Shown here one piece after another: positions 23,056 to 35,851 of a stretch of DNA of 64,000 nucleotides. Under the pieces are notes generated by a model. The model did not search any database, had not been told where the DNA came from, and was given only the letters and a program-made list of their open reading frames with translations. The position numbers and the translations under genes are program-made. This DNA is from Styela clava (taxonomy: Eukaryota; Chordata; Ascidiacea; Stolidobranchia; Styelidae): the NCBI RefSeq assembly GCF_964204865.1, contig NC_135263.1, positions 4,094,501-4,158,500 of the forward strand, read 5' to 3'. Within the stretch, counting starts at the first letter, position 1; each line of letters starts with the position of its first letter.

Positions 23056-26000
23056 TTAGTTGCAGTTGCAACACATAGATACAGTGACATTTATACCGAG
23101 GTTCCCGTTCTCTGCAAACATGTGCGCTATCGCAGAGTCAAAAACGAGGCAATCACTTTTTGTGATTGCAGATGAAACACCTTCATGAATAGAACGTGGA
23201 GTGGCTTCCCAAGTCAATCGACGTTTAGGTCCATTTAGTTCAAGCCTGAAAAAGTAATTGAATTCATAATTTATTTCTACACTAAGATTCTTTATAGTTT
23301 TAGTCACCATATTCACGATATGCTTCAACTTCGTTCAGAGACTAATCTCCACAATTTTTGAGTGAGTGCGTGTAACATCACTTTGAGCGAATATCATCAG
23401 AGAAAAGGAAAAAAGTCTTTGAAAAAATTTAAATTTCTTTAAAAAAAAATTGTTATTGTTTCAATTCGAGAGAATATTTGAAAATGTTGCCTACAATCTA
23501 GTTTGCCTGATCATAACCACCATTTTGATTCAAATATTAATTACATGCCATTTAATTAAAAGTAATAAAATAAATAAAAGTGAACCTATTTCATCCTAGT
23601 CCATCGCAGTTTTTTTGCGACTAATTTTCAATTATTGCAATTTGCAACTAAATCAAAACTCCTGAAAAGAGGAAAACGAGGGGGCCATTAAATTTTTCTA
23701 TTTATACCTAAATTTCAGAAAGACAACTAAAAACTGACAAATACCCTTTAGCAAAACCAGGAAAAAAAGCTAAATGTTCACAACGATGTCTGATAACCTG
23801 CCTGAGTCTAAAATGTGTGTGAGCAGCTGTTCAATTGCTACATCAACATTGACATTCTGCTGATTGGCTTATGCTAAGGAAGTAAATAAGGAAGTGGATG
23901 ATTCTGAAACAGGGTGTGCAAATTATGGCCAGGGGGCCGAATCTGACCCACCGAATTGCTACAATTGGCCCATTTGTGTCTGCTGAAATTGCAAACATAG
24001 TTTTTAAGGATATAAATTTCGATAGGAAATCTCAGTAAAAATATTGTCATAATATTGACTCCGATTGTTACATTGCCCTTCTTATTATAATATAAACGTT
24101 AGCCTAGCTGTTGGATTAGCTTCCGTAAACAAAATGTTTTTCATTTATAGTTTTTCATACCGAGTTTTGAGCCTCTGGCCTAGTACCCAAGTCTATCTGT
24201 AAGTTACAGACTGTAACTGGCCCATTCAAAAAGAAATTGTCTACCCCTGTCTAGAAAAAATAACTCACCTATAGGCAAAATTATCTGCTTGTTTCCTAGT
24301 TCCAATAAGTTGAACAATGGCAAAAAATTGTTGATGTCCATCGTACTTCTCTTGCTTTTCTAATACAAGCATAAAATGATGTCCAAAACAGGATTGCATC
24401 ATCACCCAATCAACTGCACCAGGTAAAGTAATATCTGTCGCCAGAAATACAATGTCTTCCCCCTGAAAAATAAATTTGTATTAATTATTTGTATCCAAAT
24501 ATCAGCTATTTGGGCCAAGTATTCTCAAACTGGACCTTTTACCCCCGTTACCATTTTCTGAGGCCTATTCTATTCTACAGCAGATATTTAGGGCAGTGCT
24601 CGCCAACCTTTTTCAGTTCGCGACCCACTTTCATTGCCATTTTTTGGGTGTAACTCACAATGAAATGCTAATTGCTAATATACGAAAAAAAAAACAATGT
24701 ATGCCCATGCAGTTTACTATTAATGCAGAACTAGATCTTGCATATTGCATATTATTAGGGTTACCATATTTTTGTGACTTCAAAGTGGGACGCCTCTAAA
24801 GACAACGACCCCTTAGCTGTGATTTTGTAAATTTCCATTTTCCGTTTTTACTACATAGGCCTACATATAAAGCTATTCCGGCTGTCTTATTGACCATATT
24901 GTCATCGAGAATTTATGCGCATATTCTGTCCAAATATCGGGTTCAGTTCGAAAAATAAAAAGGTATTGACGTTAACGATTCCGGTACAAATAATTCGAAT
25001 TTAGACTAATTATAGTATTGGTTTTACTTGCGATACGCTTTCTAACAATGTTAGTGGGAAACAAGGAAGACATTCACCTTCAGTAAGTAGGCTGGCGCTG
25101 CGTTAAACAGAAACAACAGTAACGAGAACATGTTCGTGTATTATGCTGGATGGCTGAACGCCAAAGCTGGACATTTGGCCGACTTGTCGGGACAAGACGC
25201 TAAAAAGCGGGACGTATGATAAGCCTACTGGTACATATTATCAGATCAGGTCTGATAACAACGCATAGTTCTAATTGTTACACTGTTTCATAATTGTTAC
25301 GTAACAATAATGCCACAATTTCCCGATCTAATCAAAAACTGTATGTAAGATATGGAAACACTTCGCGACCCACCCTGACCACAGTTCGCGACCCAAGCAC
25401 TGCTCTAGGGCATATTCTGTCCTACACTGGATTTCTAGGGCAAATAGGCAAGTTTATCACTTGATGCCATTCACGATGACAACATTAATTCAAAGTAAAT
25501 ACCTAAGTTGTGTAATTCTTTGACTGTATTGACAATATTATATTGAATTTGAAGACAAAATTGTTTTTGATTTAGTGAATAATCAATCCAGCAGACAGAG
25601 GACAAGATATGCACACTTCCTTTTTCCTGAAGCGCTTTGGTATCGAATTTCAACTTTCATAATAAGGAGAGGGGGAGATATGCTTGTTGTGAGTTTAGAA
25701 TAGAACAATAGCACACATATTGTTGATATGTATGATCATTCCTCAGTATATCATTTTTTCCCAAACCACATTACAATGTGGCATGAAATAAACCTTCTTT
25801 ATTTATCATTAGTTTTTCATTATTAATGTATTTTTAAAAAAAGTGAATAGTATATTCCACTCTTTAGAGAAAATTTATTCTGCATTTCTGCCATATAAAC
25901 TACTTAACTACATAATATAAAAAATATTTATAACAGAACTTAATATCATCCAGACATTTACTGGAAAAAACTATTGTTTGTTCCATGTATAGTGATAATC

Positions 26001-29000
26001 TCATGGGTTTTAATTTTAAACTCTCAGCTTTATCAACATATCATACTGTAAAGTGGCTTACTATCATCAATCACTTTGGCAAGGTCAGAAAGAGAGACTT
26101 TCAAAGACAAACAAAAATCAATACTAAGATAAATGGACCAGTTATCCATAATATTAGTTCTCCAATTCCCAATTGACTCTGGCAATAACATGAACCAACT
26201 ACTGACCTAATACTCAAAGCACTTAATCACTACACACATCAGTTGCATATTGATTATCTTACTGAGGATTAAAAGTTTTTAATGCCGTAATAGGGCTGTT
26301 CATAACTGGTATTTCAACATTCCAAAACCTATTTTTATATACAAATTGTTTGTGATTTATGGTTTCAACTTCAACAACTTTACGATTTGTTAACTAGCTA
26401 CCATTCATTATGTTGGTGCCCCAAACCAATTTTACTACATTAAATTTGATAATCATAAATACATCAAAACTTAAGTGAGAAAATTTTCAGGTCTGGTTGA
26501 AGTAATATTCTTGGTACTCTCAGTCCCATAGTATGTGAACCAAGATGGTGGACACCTGAACGCAGTATGTTTACCAGGTTAGGGTTAGGCCATAATTTCA
26601 TTCCAATTTTCCTTATTTCAGTTCTATTACGAGTTCTGGGACAAGTGACTCCCGTAGTATTTGTAACAGAATGGTATGTATGGCTTAACCCTAACCTGGT
26701 TCACATACTACGGGAGTACCAATTTCTTTTCCCTACTTTGCTCCAAACAAGTCTCTAGACAAGCATTCACTGTTACACATAGGCTATTATTTTGGGAAGA
26801 TCAAAATATTTCTAGTTTTTCTAGATATTTATTAACCTGTGAAACCCATGCAACTGGGCACCATGCTCTATCACAGTGTTTCACAATCCACAGGTCGCCT
26901 GAAAATTTTATTAGGTCGCTTTTGTTTTATTTTATTGTTTGGTATTGAAGTGTTGCTCAATAGTATTACAGTGCAAACTTGATAACATCTAGTTTGCTTA
27001 CGGTATATGCAATGATTGTTTTATAGCAATAATTTAACTTTGCAACCAATATAAATTTACAGTTAGAAATTGAGCATATTCTTGGGTAGCGAAGGATTTT
27101 ACTAAATTTGTTCAGAAAGCCATGCCCACAAACTTTTATAGCGTCTCAGTAAATAAAAGTTAAAATACTCTTATTTAAACCACATTTTTCTATGAGAAAT
27201 TCAGTATATACAAATTATGTATCTTCACTTTTTTCAGTTTTAACCCAATTTGATAAAGTTAAATAGCTTTTAAATGATATTTTGTGGCTAATGTTTCCAC
27301 AAACAATTCCCGCATTGGAATAGATTGTTATGGAACAGTCAAATCCAAATAATCTACAATTCCAAAATAATATTTTCGAATATATTTTAAATTTGAATAT
27401 ATTCTTAAATTCCGAATTAAACAAAGATCACATTTAGTCCTTATATATTCAATGAGTTTTAAATTCTGGAATGCAAAATCGTGATAAATTCCATGCTTCG
27501 AATAATCCTATATTTTTTATAGTACACGAACACAACACACCAATAAAATGTGCCTAAAATTTCCAAATATTCATAAATGCAAACTATCTCATCTTATGCG
27601 TAGCACCGCAGATGAGAATTCTCTACTATAAAATTTATTATAAAGTTGAACCATACGTCTGACATAGAACAGTATTATAAAAAGAATTAATCTTGAGTTT
27701 CATTTATTGAAGTTAATTTATCAAGTTATCCAAAATCAAATTTCTCTACTTGTAGAATGAAAGTACACCTAACTTCACACGTATAGGATGCCAAAAAAAT
27801 TGAACCCATTTATTCATTGATTACTTCTTCGAAAATTTTTTTAACATTCGAACTCCTGTTTGTGTAAGATTGTACCAAAAAGTTTCAGTAATGTGAGTAA
27901 TCTAGGATCTTTGCACAAAAGGTATATGGTATCCTTCTTAGAAAAGGTTCCAAAGGACCTGGGTTGTTTTTTGGGTCGCCCTGCAACTTCAAATGAGAAT
28001 AACAGTCTAGAACAAGCATGTCCAACCTTTTCAGTGTCGCAGGCCGCTTTCATGTGAGGCAATTCATTGCGGGCCGCAAACGTTTTCACCAAACTCAAAA
28101 TACCATCCCAGTTCTGATTTACGTTAGAATTTGAGCGTCGCTAAATCGAACGCCTGGATTGCACAACACTTTTGCGAATTTTTGAACACAACATGCACAC
28201 AAGGATCATGAACCATAAAGTTCAACTCAACTTTGGCGCAAAATTTTTGCAATAATGCAAATTGGCATAAAAAATAAAAAATGTCAGCAATATTTTTTCA
28301 ACTAGTGCGAAACTTGCTTTTGTATGTCATTGCGCAACTGTTTAATATCAACAGGTAGTTTTGATACCGCACAACGTAACAGGCTCCTTAAATTGTCATT
28401 CGTCAGATTACTCCTATGCTTAGACCAGGGGTCGGCAACCTTTTGAACTCAGCCTGCCATTTTATGAATATTGAGCATCTTCGCGTGCCAAACTTGGTTT
28501 GCATAGTCAACTACCTGATAAAAACTACCGTTAAAAAAATTCCAAGTCTGCAATAAAATAAAATTTATTTTAGTACAATAAAAATTGATTGAATATACTT
28601 ATCTTATATATCACCACGACTCGGGAAAAAGTCGCGTTTCTAACCTATAATATATAATATTAACACGAACATTTCCGACCGCAAGTAAAATAGAAAAATC
28701 CGCGCACAATTAACACATAGGCATTCAAGATTTTGCAATTTACAATGCCTAAAGAGCTGTCGCGGGCCAACTAGAACAAATTGTTTACGGTTTTATTTTT
28801 GATATTTTTAGTTGTCGCTGTTCAATGAAAAAATTTGTGTCGCCGTTTCACTCCTTTGTTTGACCTAAGCAACGCGCCAATGATTATTGTATAATACCTC
28901 TCAACAAATTCACAATTCTGGGCGAGTGAAAAAAGAAAGTAATTAAAATCGTTGTCGTTAAATAATTTTTTGGAATCAGGGAGAATAAACACCAACTTAA

Positions 29001-31406
29001 AGTGTTCACAGCCTAACACGCCACGCTGACAAAAACAATCGCGATTTTAGCAAAAAGCTGTATGAATAGTTGCCCAAAAGTGTGAATTGATAAATGAATA
29101 TTCAATATTTCCCGATTTAACGGGCAAAAAGTAACCCAACAGTAATATGAAAAATCGCAAGTAGTTAAACGAGTAGTTTTAAGTAGCGAAGCGTTGTTTC
29201 CGACAGTAGCCAAATCTGGCACCGCTGCACCAAACATGCTCATCTACACTGATTTTCCATACAGATTCCGACCTATGATCAATAGTTTTTCCGAAAAAAG
29301 CGAAATGTGGCAACATTGCACCGCACATACTTAATTACACTGGTTTCCCGTACAGCAGGGGTCTCAAACTCGTGGCCCGCAGGACGATAGTTTGTGGCCC
29401 CCGCCTTGGTATGAAAGTTCAATGTTAGTGCGGTCCGTAAGTTACTCAGCTCAGTTAGAATGATTGATGCATTTAATATATGATCAGGACAAGTAGAGCA
29501 AAACAAAATATTTCAAAATCTATCCTCCGAAAGGCATATGCGGTACGGTAACCTACTAGTACCGTACCTGTAGCTGTAGGCATGATTATCGATGGACCTT
29601 CCCCGACCTGTGACCTCAACATTTTCGTTTTTATACTTCACCATTGCAAATTTCTTGTTGCTTATTTTAGGGGTGGCTTCACGAGTTGAAGCGTATAAAC
29701 TGGGGTATATGTTGTAACCACTTGCTTCTTTTTGATTCAAAACATTCAACAACCTGTTTTTCAACAGTACCGGTAGAGAAGTTTAGCCTATTCTATCACA
29801 GTTATTTTTACACTAATTTTTGATTACTGCAATTAAGCTACGACGCCCAAGCAATGAATGATCAAAGAATGATCATTTGGTTCTTTGATTCATACTTGAA
29901 TTTCTGAAACACAACCAAAAACTAACAAATAGCATGCAAAAACGAGGTAATGTTTACAAACATGCCTGAAAATCTTTCTGAGTGACAAGTCTCTGAGCGT
30001 TTGCGAAAACGTCTATTGTTACGTTACGTTTTGCGTCTTGCTGATTAGCCAATGTTACGGAATAAACAAGGAAGTAGGTGCTCGACGGAAGGTCTATCGC
30101 GGAATTACTTACATTTATGTTTTTGACATGTTTTGCGTATAGAAAAATAGAGAAAAAAATGTTTTATGCGATGCTTTTATTGTGGAAAATCTGATGCGGC
30201 CCGGACTCACTCAGACTCCGTTTCGGCGGCTTCCAGGTAAATTGAGTTTGAGACCCCTGCCGTACAGATTTCGGCTTTTGTCGATTGCAGTTAAATATTG
30301 CATGTTTTTCAATGAATTTGTCGAATTGTTAATTTTTGTTCAAATGTAGAATGTTTATCGAACTACTAAAAGAAATATCTGAATCTGCCTCAAATCACTT
30401 GGCGTGCCATGAGAAATCCTCTCGCGTGTCACAATTGGCACGCGTGCCAGGGGTTGCCGACCCCTGGCTCAGACTTTATAATTTTCAGTTTAGAAAAGAA
30501 GGATTTGCACAAATATGTTGTTCCTATCGCCGCCGCAATACGCATTGCCATTTGTCTCAGAATGGGAAACTCATCTCCATCGATATCTCTATCGTTGACT
30601 GTGGAATTGAAGTTTTCTATTTCTTTGAAACAAGCATTTCAGTTCGGTTTTTGATTGGATCAATTCAAGTTGCATGTATTCTGGGCCATCTTCTACTCGA
30701 ATTTAAAATGAACACATAAAAATTTTAAAGAGACTGTCGAATTTTTGTAAGTAAGCGAATCTTTCTTCAAATGAGTTCAACAACTTTGCGACTTCGTCGC
30801 ATTATTTATAAAAACTTCAAGTGGGCCACACGCGGCCCGCGGGTTGGACATCCCTGGTCTAGAAGTTGCACTACAAACAAACTGTCTATAAGTTGCAAAT
30901 GAACAATTTACCTGTAAATTAGTGATAGATTTGTGAGTTGTCATCAGATGTGGCATTACTTGATCCAATGATCCTTGCCATTTACATGAGGCTCCGGGAC
31001 ACGGGCAAGAATAAGGCCTGTATTCGCATGTTTCTTCATGTTCAGACTTCTCTGTGTATATTAAAGTCGATTCACAGCCAGATGATACATATCTACACGG
31101 AAATAGTACAGAACTTGCAACTTTTTCCATTCCTAGATTTCTTATATTGCCCAAAGGTCCGCGACATGTTGGGCAGCATGTTAATTTAGGCCTGCAGGCC
31201 CCACAAACTAAATGTCCGCTTTGGCATTGCAAAATTGGAGGTAGGACATAGTCAAAACATACAGGACATTCAAATAAACTCGCTAAGTCATTATTTGAAG
31301 CTATAGTACCATCAGGTTTTCGTCCACTGACAGGCATATCCCCACTATTAGCTTTGGTTGTGTTAGAGGAACAAGTCTGCCGACTCATATTTTTTGGGTT
31401 TGGCAT
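23056..31406 (-). CDS. SIAH1: SIAH-type E3 ubiquitin ligase (seven in absentia homologue), three coding exons
   Basis: SIAH proteins are RING E3 ligases that send bound substrates to the proteasome. Coding exons are 31406-30912, 24462-24269 and 23245-23056; junctions are phase 0 (LQ/GED) and phase 2 (TAT AG/G, giving YRLELNG), all GT-AG. The product is 292 residues from the first ATG, or 286 from the ATG at 31388 (MSRQT), which is where vertebrate SIAH1 begins. The RING runs from C47-x2-C50 through H65, C68, C71 to C81. The SIAH zinc-finger pair spans about residues 102-160. The substrate-binding TRAF-like domain fills the rest ([45 protein letters not shown]). The end carries four extra residues (CNCN) after the usual SMC. 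An acceptor-like TTATTCTTAG lies two bases before the first ATG. SIAH1 versus SIAH2 orthology cannot be settled; invertebrates usually have one gene. Intron 1 is 6,449 bp and full of hAT elements. Confidence 0.96.
23910..24249. mobile_element. hAT MITE in SIAH intron 2
   Basis: It begins CAGGGTGTGCAAATTATGGCC and ends GAAATTGTCTACCCCTG. The flanks TTCTGAAA and TCTAGAAA agree at only five positions, so it is fairly old. Its right end lies 19 bp from the donor boundary of SIAH exon 2 (24269). Confidence 0.65.
24594..25402. mobile_element. hAT element in SIAH intron 1, interrupted by a second hAT
   Basis: The left end CAGTGCTCGCCAACC with TTCGCGACCCAC pairs with the right end TTCGCGACCCAAGCACTG. 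The flanks ATTTAGGG (24586-24593) and CTCTAGGG (25403-25410) agree at six of eight. Without the inner insertion it would be about 320 bp. Confidence 0.75.
24756..25233. mobile_element. hAT element nested inside 24594-25402
   Basis: The left end is TAGGGTTACCATATTTTTG and the right part carries GGGACGTATGATAAGCCTA, a related inverted end. Exact 8-bp flanks CATATTAT are at 24748-24755 and 25234-25241. The right terminus has about six extra bases compared with the left. Confidence 0.75.
25411..28004. other. SIAH intron 1 sequence with small repeats
   Basis: No exon is recognised. A rearranged GTACTCC-family copy lies at about 26515-26715, with several TATGTGAACCAAGATGG and GTACCAGGTTAGGGTTAGGC pieces in both orientations. 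A hAT-like left end (CAGTGTTTCACAATCCACAG) is near 26875. Confidence 0.5.
26515..26715. mobile_element. composite GTACTCC-family MITE
   Basis: Terminal blocks of the family appear in alternating orientation (GTACTCTCAGTCCCATAGTATG, CCAGGTTAGGGTTAGGCCAT, then GGTTCACATACTACGGGAGTACC), indicating a foldback or nested copy. Confidence 0.5.
28426..30466. mobile_element. middle hAT of the nest
   Basis: It begins CAGGGGTCGGCAACCTTTTG and ends GGGGTTGCCGACCCCTG. The flanks GCTTAGAC (28418-28425) and GCTCAGAC (30467-30474) differ at one base. It sits wholly inside 28013-30856 and is itself interrupted at 29356. Confidence 0.9.
29356..30259. mobile_element. innermost hAT of the nest, 904 bp
   Basis: It starts CAGGGGTCTCAAACTCGTGG and ends TTGAGTTTGAGACCCCTG. 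The flanks CCGTACAG (29348-29355 and 30260-30267) are identical. It carries GGCCCGC blocks near both ends but no transposase frame. Confidence 0.92.
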
Positions 31407-31679
31407 TACTAAGAATAATCCAAAGTGATGTCACATCATAGAACCATGCTGCACAAATGGCAGCAGGCTTTTTTCTGCAACTATCCAAATGTTTTTTTAT
31501 ATCTCTATACAAATTTAAAATATCTGTAAATTATTTATAAGAAAAGATGAATGTTTGATAATATTCTCACATTATATACGTAGAATGAATAGGGGAGGGA
31601 TATTCTCCAAAACTTGATCATTTTCTTGAAGTTGAAATATTCGGGCCATGTTCACAACACGACATAAGTACTTTTAGTA

Positions 31680-32892
31680 GGCGTGGCAAAACTATTTTTG
31701 CATACGTTATTCCTAACCCCACCTGACTACGTCATTCAAAAATTACCTCACTACCATGTCACAGTAACATAATGAGGCCCTTCAAACTATACTAATGGTC
31801 ATCCGAGACGCGCAGATGATTTCTCTCATTTTCTTGTCGTAATGATCCCAATATGAGATTCCCAATATGAGCTAGCGTTAGTGAGTTCATTAACGTTGGC
31901 AAATATGTCATTTCCGTCTATCACAGCTATACTTTGGCAAGCTGTTTGAGGTGATTGTGAGGTCGTAGTGACATAATCTTTGGATGACAAAACCAGGTAG
32001 CTGTAAATTCAATCAGTAGGTACCCATTGTACTTTAATTAAATTCATAAATACTTGATAACAACACTGCTACTAAGGAACCACACAGCTTGTCATAAGTC
32101 TGAGTTGTTCGGCAATGGCAGAATGGTATCGTATGTACAAAACAATGTAACAACTGAACAATGCTCAGCGGCAAGCATTAGGAATACACTCACTGCCGCA
32201 ACTCTGATTACCCCGCGTATGTTCGCAGGTTGGAATCATGTGAGAGATATTTAGACTATATACAACAGTACAAGAAGATTGCTGGGCTCTTCAGTTTTTG
32301 CCGCCGTGGAGTGATTCATATAATCGGGGTCAGTTACAGCTTCATCCACCACCGAGTCCATACATCTGAATCAAACAACTGGCTAACTAATAATATAACC
32401 GACATGAATGGTCGGTTGGCATCTGTACCGGCAATACCTGGATACCAAACTCACCAAGGCCAGCGGTCTCACTCATATCGGGATCGTTGCGACGAGGAAA
32501 ATAGCTTGCTCGATTTTGGGTGATTGTCTGCGCGTTTTGAACGACCATCCGTACGCTTTGTAGGCATTTTTACGCCACTGTGGTGTCTTAGTGACATATT
32601 TTTTTGGTGACATAGTCAGGTGGGGGTTAGGAATGACATAGGGTGGCTTACCCACTTTGCGGCCATGACCTATCTGCGACCATCAACATCATCAATTAAA
32701 TTAAAGCCGAAAAAATTACCGAACCGCGACGATATTTCTCACACGTTATCGTCCACTTATCCCTCGTCCACCTACGGTGAAAAATTTAACGGGTTAGAAA
32801 TATTGGTTTTTGTTTTATAGCGGTTTGAATGAAATCGTCCGCAGACTGGCTACACCACCCTATCTGCATATGCAAAAATTGTTGAGCCAGGC
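31680..32892. repeat. long inverted-repeat element with an embedded SINE
   Basis: The left edge GGCGTGGCAAAACTATTTTTG and the right edge CAAAAATTGTTGAGCCAGGCC are imperfect inverted repeats. Inner parts also pair: CTAACCCCACCTGACTACGTC near 31710 and the inverse of GTCAGGTGGGGGTTAGG near 32625. No flanking duplication could be fixed. A related end occurs near 4207. Confidence 0.5.
32160..32470 (+). mobile_element. diverged tRNA-like SINE copy
   Basis: It keeps the head (AAGCATTAGGAATACACTCA, then CTCTGATTAC) and a decayed B-box (GGTTGGAATC), followed by recognisable body parts (GATTGCTGGGCTC, GTTACAGCTTCATCCACCAC). Much more diverged than the copies at 6049 and 52154. Confidence 0.6.
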
Positions 32893-33544
32893 CAACTCTG
32901 CAACTAGACAACTGCTTTTATGATGCCATAATAAAACTTTGGCGATAAAGCAAACAACACAAAGCTTCCTTTATGAAGTCCAAATAAGACAAAATGAGGA
33001 CATGCAAGCCAAAAATAAGGACGCAAGCTAAAAATAAGGACAAACCTTAGAAATAAGGACGATATGGAATCCCTGACTATACCAGACCCGAATTTATATA
33101 TGCCCAGTCAGCCAGTGCCCCCTAACAGAAACATCACATAAACAGATACCGTAGTATAGTCACAAACTGTTCTGATGTTAATTTGAATAAAATTATGTTC
33201 ACATTCACAGTACATCGCGATAATTCGATGAGGCAGCGTGATTAAAGTCTTCTGATAAAACTATCAAATATAGCCTACCGGCAGCCAGTACCGGTACCAA
33301 ATTTCCACTAAAAACAGCAAACCCATATCAATAAGAACAAAACATTTACACGACCTCAGAACAAAACACAAAAGGTTAATACAGTAATATAAAAACCTTT
33401 GTCGTCAAGAAATCCGAATATCCCAACGGTTAGTGACTTATAATAAAAAATGAAAGAAAACAGTTGTTCGCACTGTGGGCGGTGAAGCGTGCGATAATGC
33501 TACTGTTTGACGTCACACATATGCTTTTGCTCCAAAGTGGATTT

Positions 33545-33680
33545 TCTTATTTATTCTGGGGAGAGGAAAGTCGATAAGACGGCTCAGTCATATAGCGTAT
33601 CACTTACCAGTTTATGTCGGGTTAGCCAGTTGTTTGTTTCAGATACATGGATTTGATGGCGGAGGAAGACGTAAATGACT
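33545..33680 (-). mobile_element. SINE fragment
   Basis: GGGGAGAGGAAAGTCGATAAG, then GATGGCGGAGGAAG, in the order expected for the minus-strand SINE tail and body. The head is absent, and a hAT element follows at 33697. Confidence 0.55.
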
Positions 33681-33696
33681 CGCGATTCCCGTAGAT

Positions 33697-34781
33697 TGGT
33701 GGTTCCCAACCGCCGGTCCGCGAAACTTTTTTGCCGGTCCGCTAAAAATTTCGTTGTTTTTATGCCATATCAATCGCTTTACCGAAGACAGGGTTGCGTT
33801 TGTTTATTGCCCAATTTCTCTTCCGCCGGTTTATTGCGACGTCTTTCGCGACATCTTGGCGCCGATCACACTTTTCGCTCTTTCGGCTCCGATTCATCTC
33901 GAATGCGCTCCATCAAATCTCGCAAGATTCAGAAACCTAAAAGTCGGAACTCTTGATTAACTTTTCTTGATTAATATGACAATCCATATAAAACGGTATG
34001 CATATTTCTTTGTTTAAACCAAAAAAGAGATCCGCTGAGATCTTTTCAAGTATTAAGCAGGCACAGTAGGATTGAAACTGGTGCCAAGTTACCGACGACT
34101 TTGTCATTGTAATGTAAATTTTAGTGAAAAAGAAAAGCTGATTAAAATTGTGATCCTACTTTACAGTCCAGATTATAAAAAAAATCACTGTCTAAATTTT
34201 GGGTATCTCTTAATAATACCGAATACCCATCGCTAAGTAATCGAGCAATCAAACTGTTGTCAGTATTTTCAACCAGTTACTTATGCTTTACGCGAAAATA
34301 AAAAACATTCTCATCACTAGCTTGAAGCAAGGAAATTGGCTGCACGCAGCTGCAGAGCAACGTGTTTCAGAAACTGATTTGAGGCCTCGTCTGCAATCCT
34401 ATATTTGAAACGAAACAGCAGCAAAATTCTGACTATAGTTAATTGTGTTTGTACGTGATTTGGTATGTTTTTTTTTCATGTCAAATGTTTTTGTGTGCCT
34501 TCTTACGCATAATGGGTGCACAGCACTGCATTTCATCACGCAAATATATGGTATTATTTTATGTTTCACCCATTTCAATTGTTGGCCGGCACATTATTTG
34601 ATAGTTTTTCTTCGTGTGAAATGTTTTTAAGTGTGCCTTTTTTTGTCTAGAAGCATTTTTATTGCATTATATTACGAAAATATATGTTATTACTTTCTGT
34701 TCCGCTCATTTCATTTTATTGCCGTCCGCGAATATATTTAATTTTACCGGTCCGCCAGGGTAGAAAGGTTGGGAACCACTG
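33697..34781. mobile_element. hAT element, 1,085 bp
   Basis: The left end TGGTGGTTCCCAACCGCC and the right end AAGGTTGGGAACCACTG are inverted repeats, both followed inwards by CCGGTCCGC blocks. The flanks CCGTAGAT (33689-33696) and CCAAAGAT (34782-34789) agree at six of eight. Internal frames at 33675-33960 overlap the end and are not genes. Confidence 0.8.
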
Positions 34782-34789
34782 CCAAAGAT

Positions 34790-35843
34790 CACCCAATCAC
34801 GCTTGTCGATTAGGATTAGATTTATGCCGGTAACTTCAGCTATCCTATGGCACTCGACATTCCGCTTTAGATTGCCTGCTCGTCAATCAAAATGAAAAGC
34901 AATTTATCAGGAACCAAAGAAAAACACATCAACATTTAAGAAATCAAGCAAACAATCAATCTTCAGTCTCGTGCAGTATGTCAATTAACAGAATTTTGAC
35001 ACAAAGATAGGTATCTGGACCAGAACTCAACTTCAACTCTTCAAGTGTAAAGCCTGAGTTCACGCTCGTGTATTTTTATTTTTCAAGCTTCAACTCCCGA
35101 ATGCAACAATTCGCGTATATATACTTTTCTTTCTCAAGAATAAACGCCCAGAATTTTTGAATTTGTGTCTTCTTGTCAACGTATATATTAAAACTAAATG
35201 TTTTGTGTGTCAAACGGATCAGATGATGCACGGTTCATATACATGAACTGTGAATCTTAATGGTGAATTTGACGGAAGCTGACTTTGATGACCTTATGGC
35301 CGTATCGCTCCCTCCAGCCCAACGACTAACATACCGGTAAAATGTACCATAGAAACCACCAGACTAGCATTTGTGCTACATTTACGAGCGTTAGATTTCA
35401 ACATACACCTACTTTGGTTTAGTTGTATTTTGGGTGGATTCGACCGACACGCTTGCTATAGTAATGAAGTCTAATCGATTGAAAAAATTTAGCTTTTTGG
35501 CTTGCGTTGGAGTCTTCCATTATTACTTATCGATCTTAAGATCGGTAAGTATGTTGATAGGTATTTGGCTGTCCGACTGTTAGATGCACGCGGTATCTCA
35601 CGAAAGCTCCAAATTTTGCATGTGCATTCATCATATCTCGGACCAGAAGGCTATTGATTTGTCGTATAATTATGAATTTGTCGTATAATTACCGAGTTAT
35701 TAATTAATTAGTGATGGGACACGCGGTGTCACTATTGAGTCATGAATCGAAACCGCAGTTTCGATCGATAAGTCTCCGGTCTCCGACCGATATTCTCGTT
35801 GGTGCTTTGGAGAGTAGATTGAAATCAAGAACCGAAAATTTGT
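34790..35843. other. intergenic, one dispersed repeat
   Basis: No gene seen. The segment 35518-35720 is the second copy of the CGATTTTAATCG-type dispersed repeat, here with ATCGATCTTAAGATCGGTAAG at its start and ATTAGTGATGGGACACG near its end. Confidence 0.5.
35518..35720 (+). repeat. dispersed repeat, second copy
   Basis: The same order of blocks as at 15208: palindrome CGATCTTAAGATCG, GTATGTTGATAGGTATTTGG, GATGCACGCGGTATCTCACG, TTTTGCATGTGCATTC. A minus-strand copy is at about 50160-50400. Confidence 0.6.
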
Positions 35844-35851
35844 GTATAACA

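Larger units (their letters stand above)
28013..30856. mobile_element. outer hAT of a three-deep nest (SIAH intron 1)
   Basis: The left end is CAAGCATGTCCAACC and the right end GGTTGGACATCCCTG, with GCGGGCCGCAA / GCGGCCCGCGG sub-terminal blocks. The flanks GTCTAGAA (28005-28012 and 30857-30864) are identical. Stripped of its inner insertions the element is about 800 bp with no transposase frame. The right end is only about 50 bp from SIAH exon 1. Confidence 0.9.
31409..33540. other. upstream of SIAH: repeats, no other gene seen
   Basis: This should contain the SIAH promoter. From about 31680 to 32892 lies an inverted-repeat element with a SINE-derived core. No coding exon was recognised. Confidence 0.5.

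Noticed and set aside
30336-30719. 127-residue open frame within SIAH intron 1
   Set aside because: It spans the boundaries of the middle hAT and the outer hAT, so cannot be an old gene.
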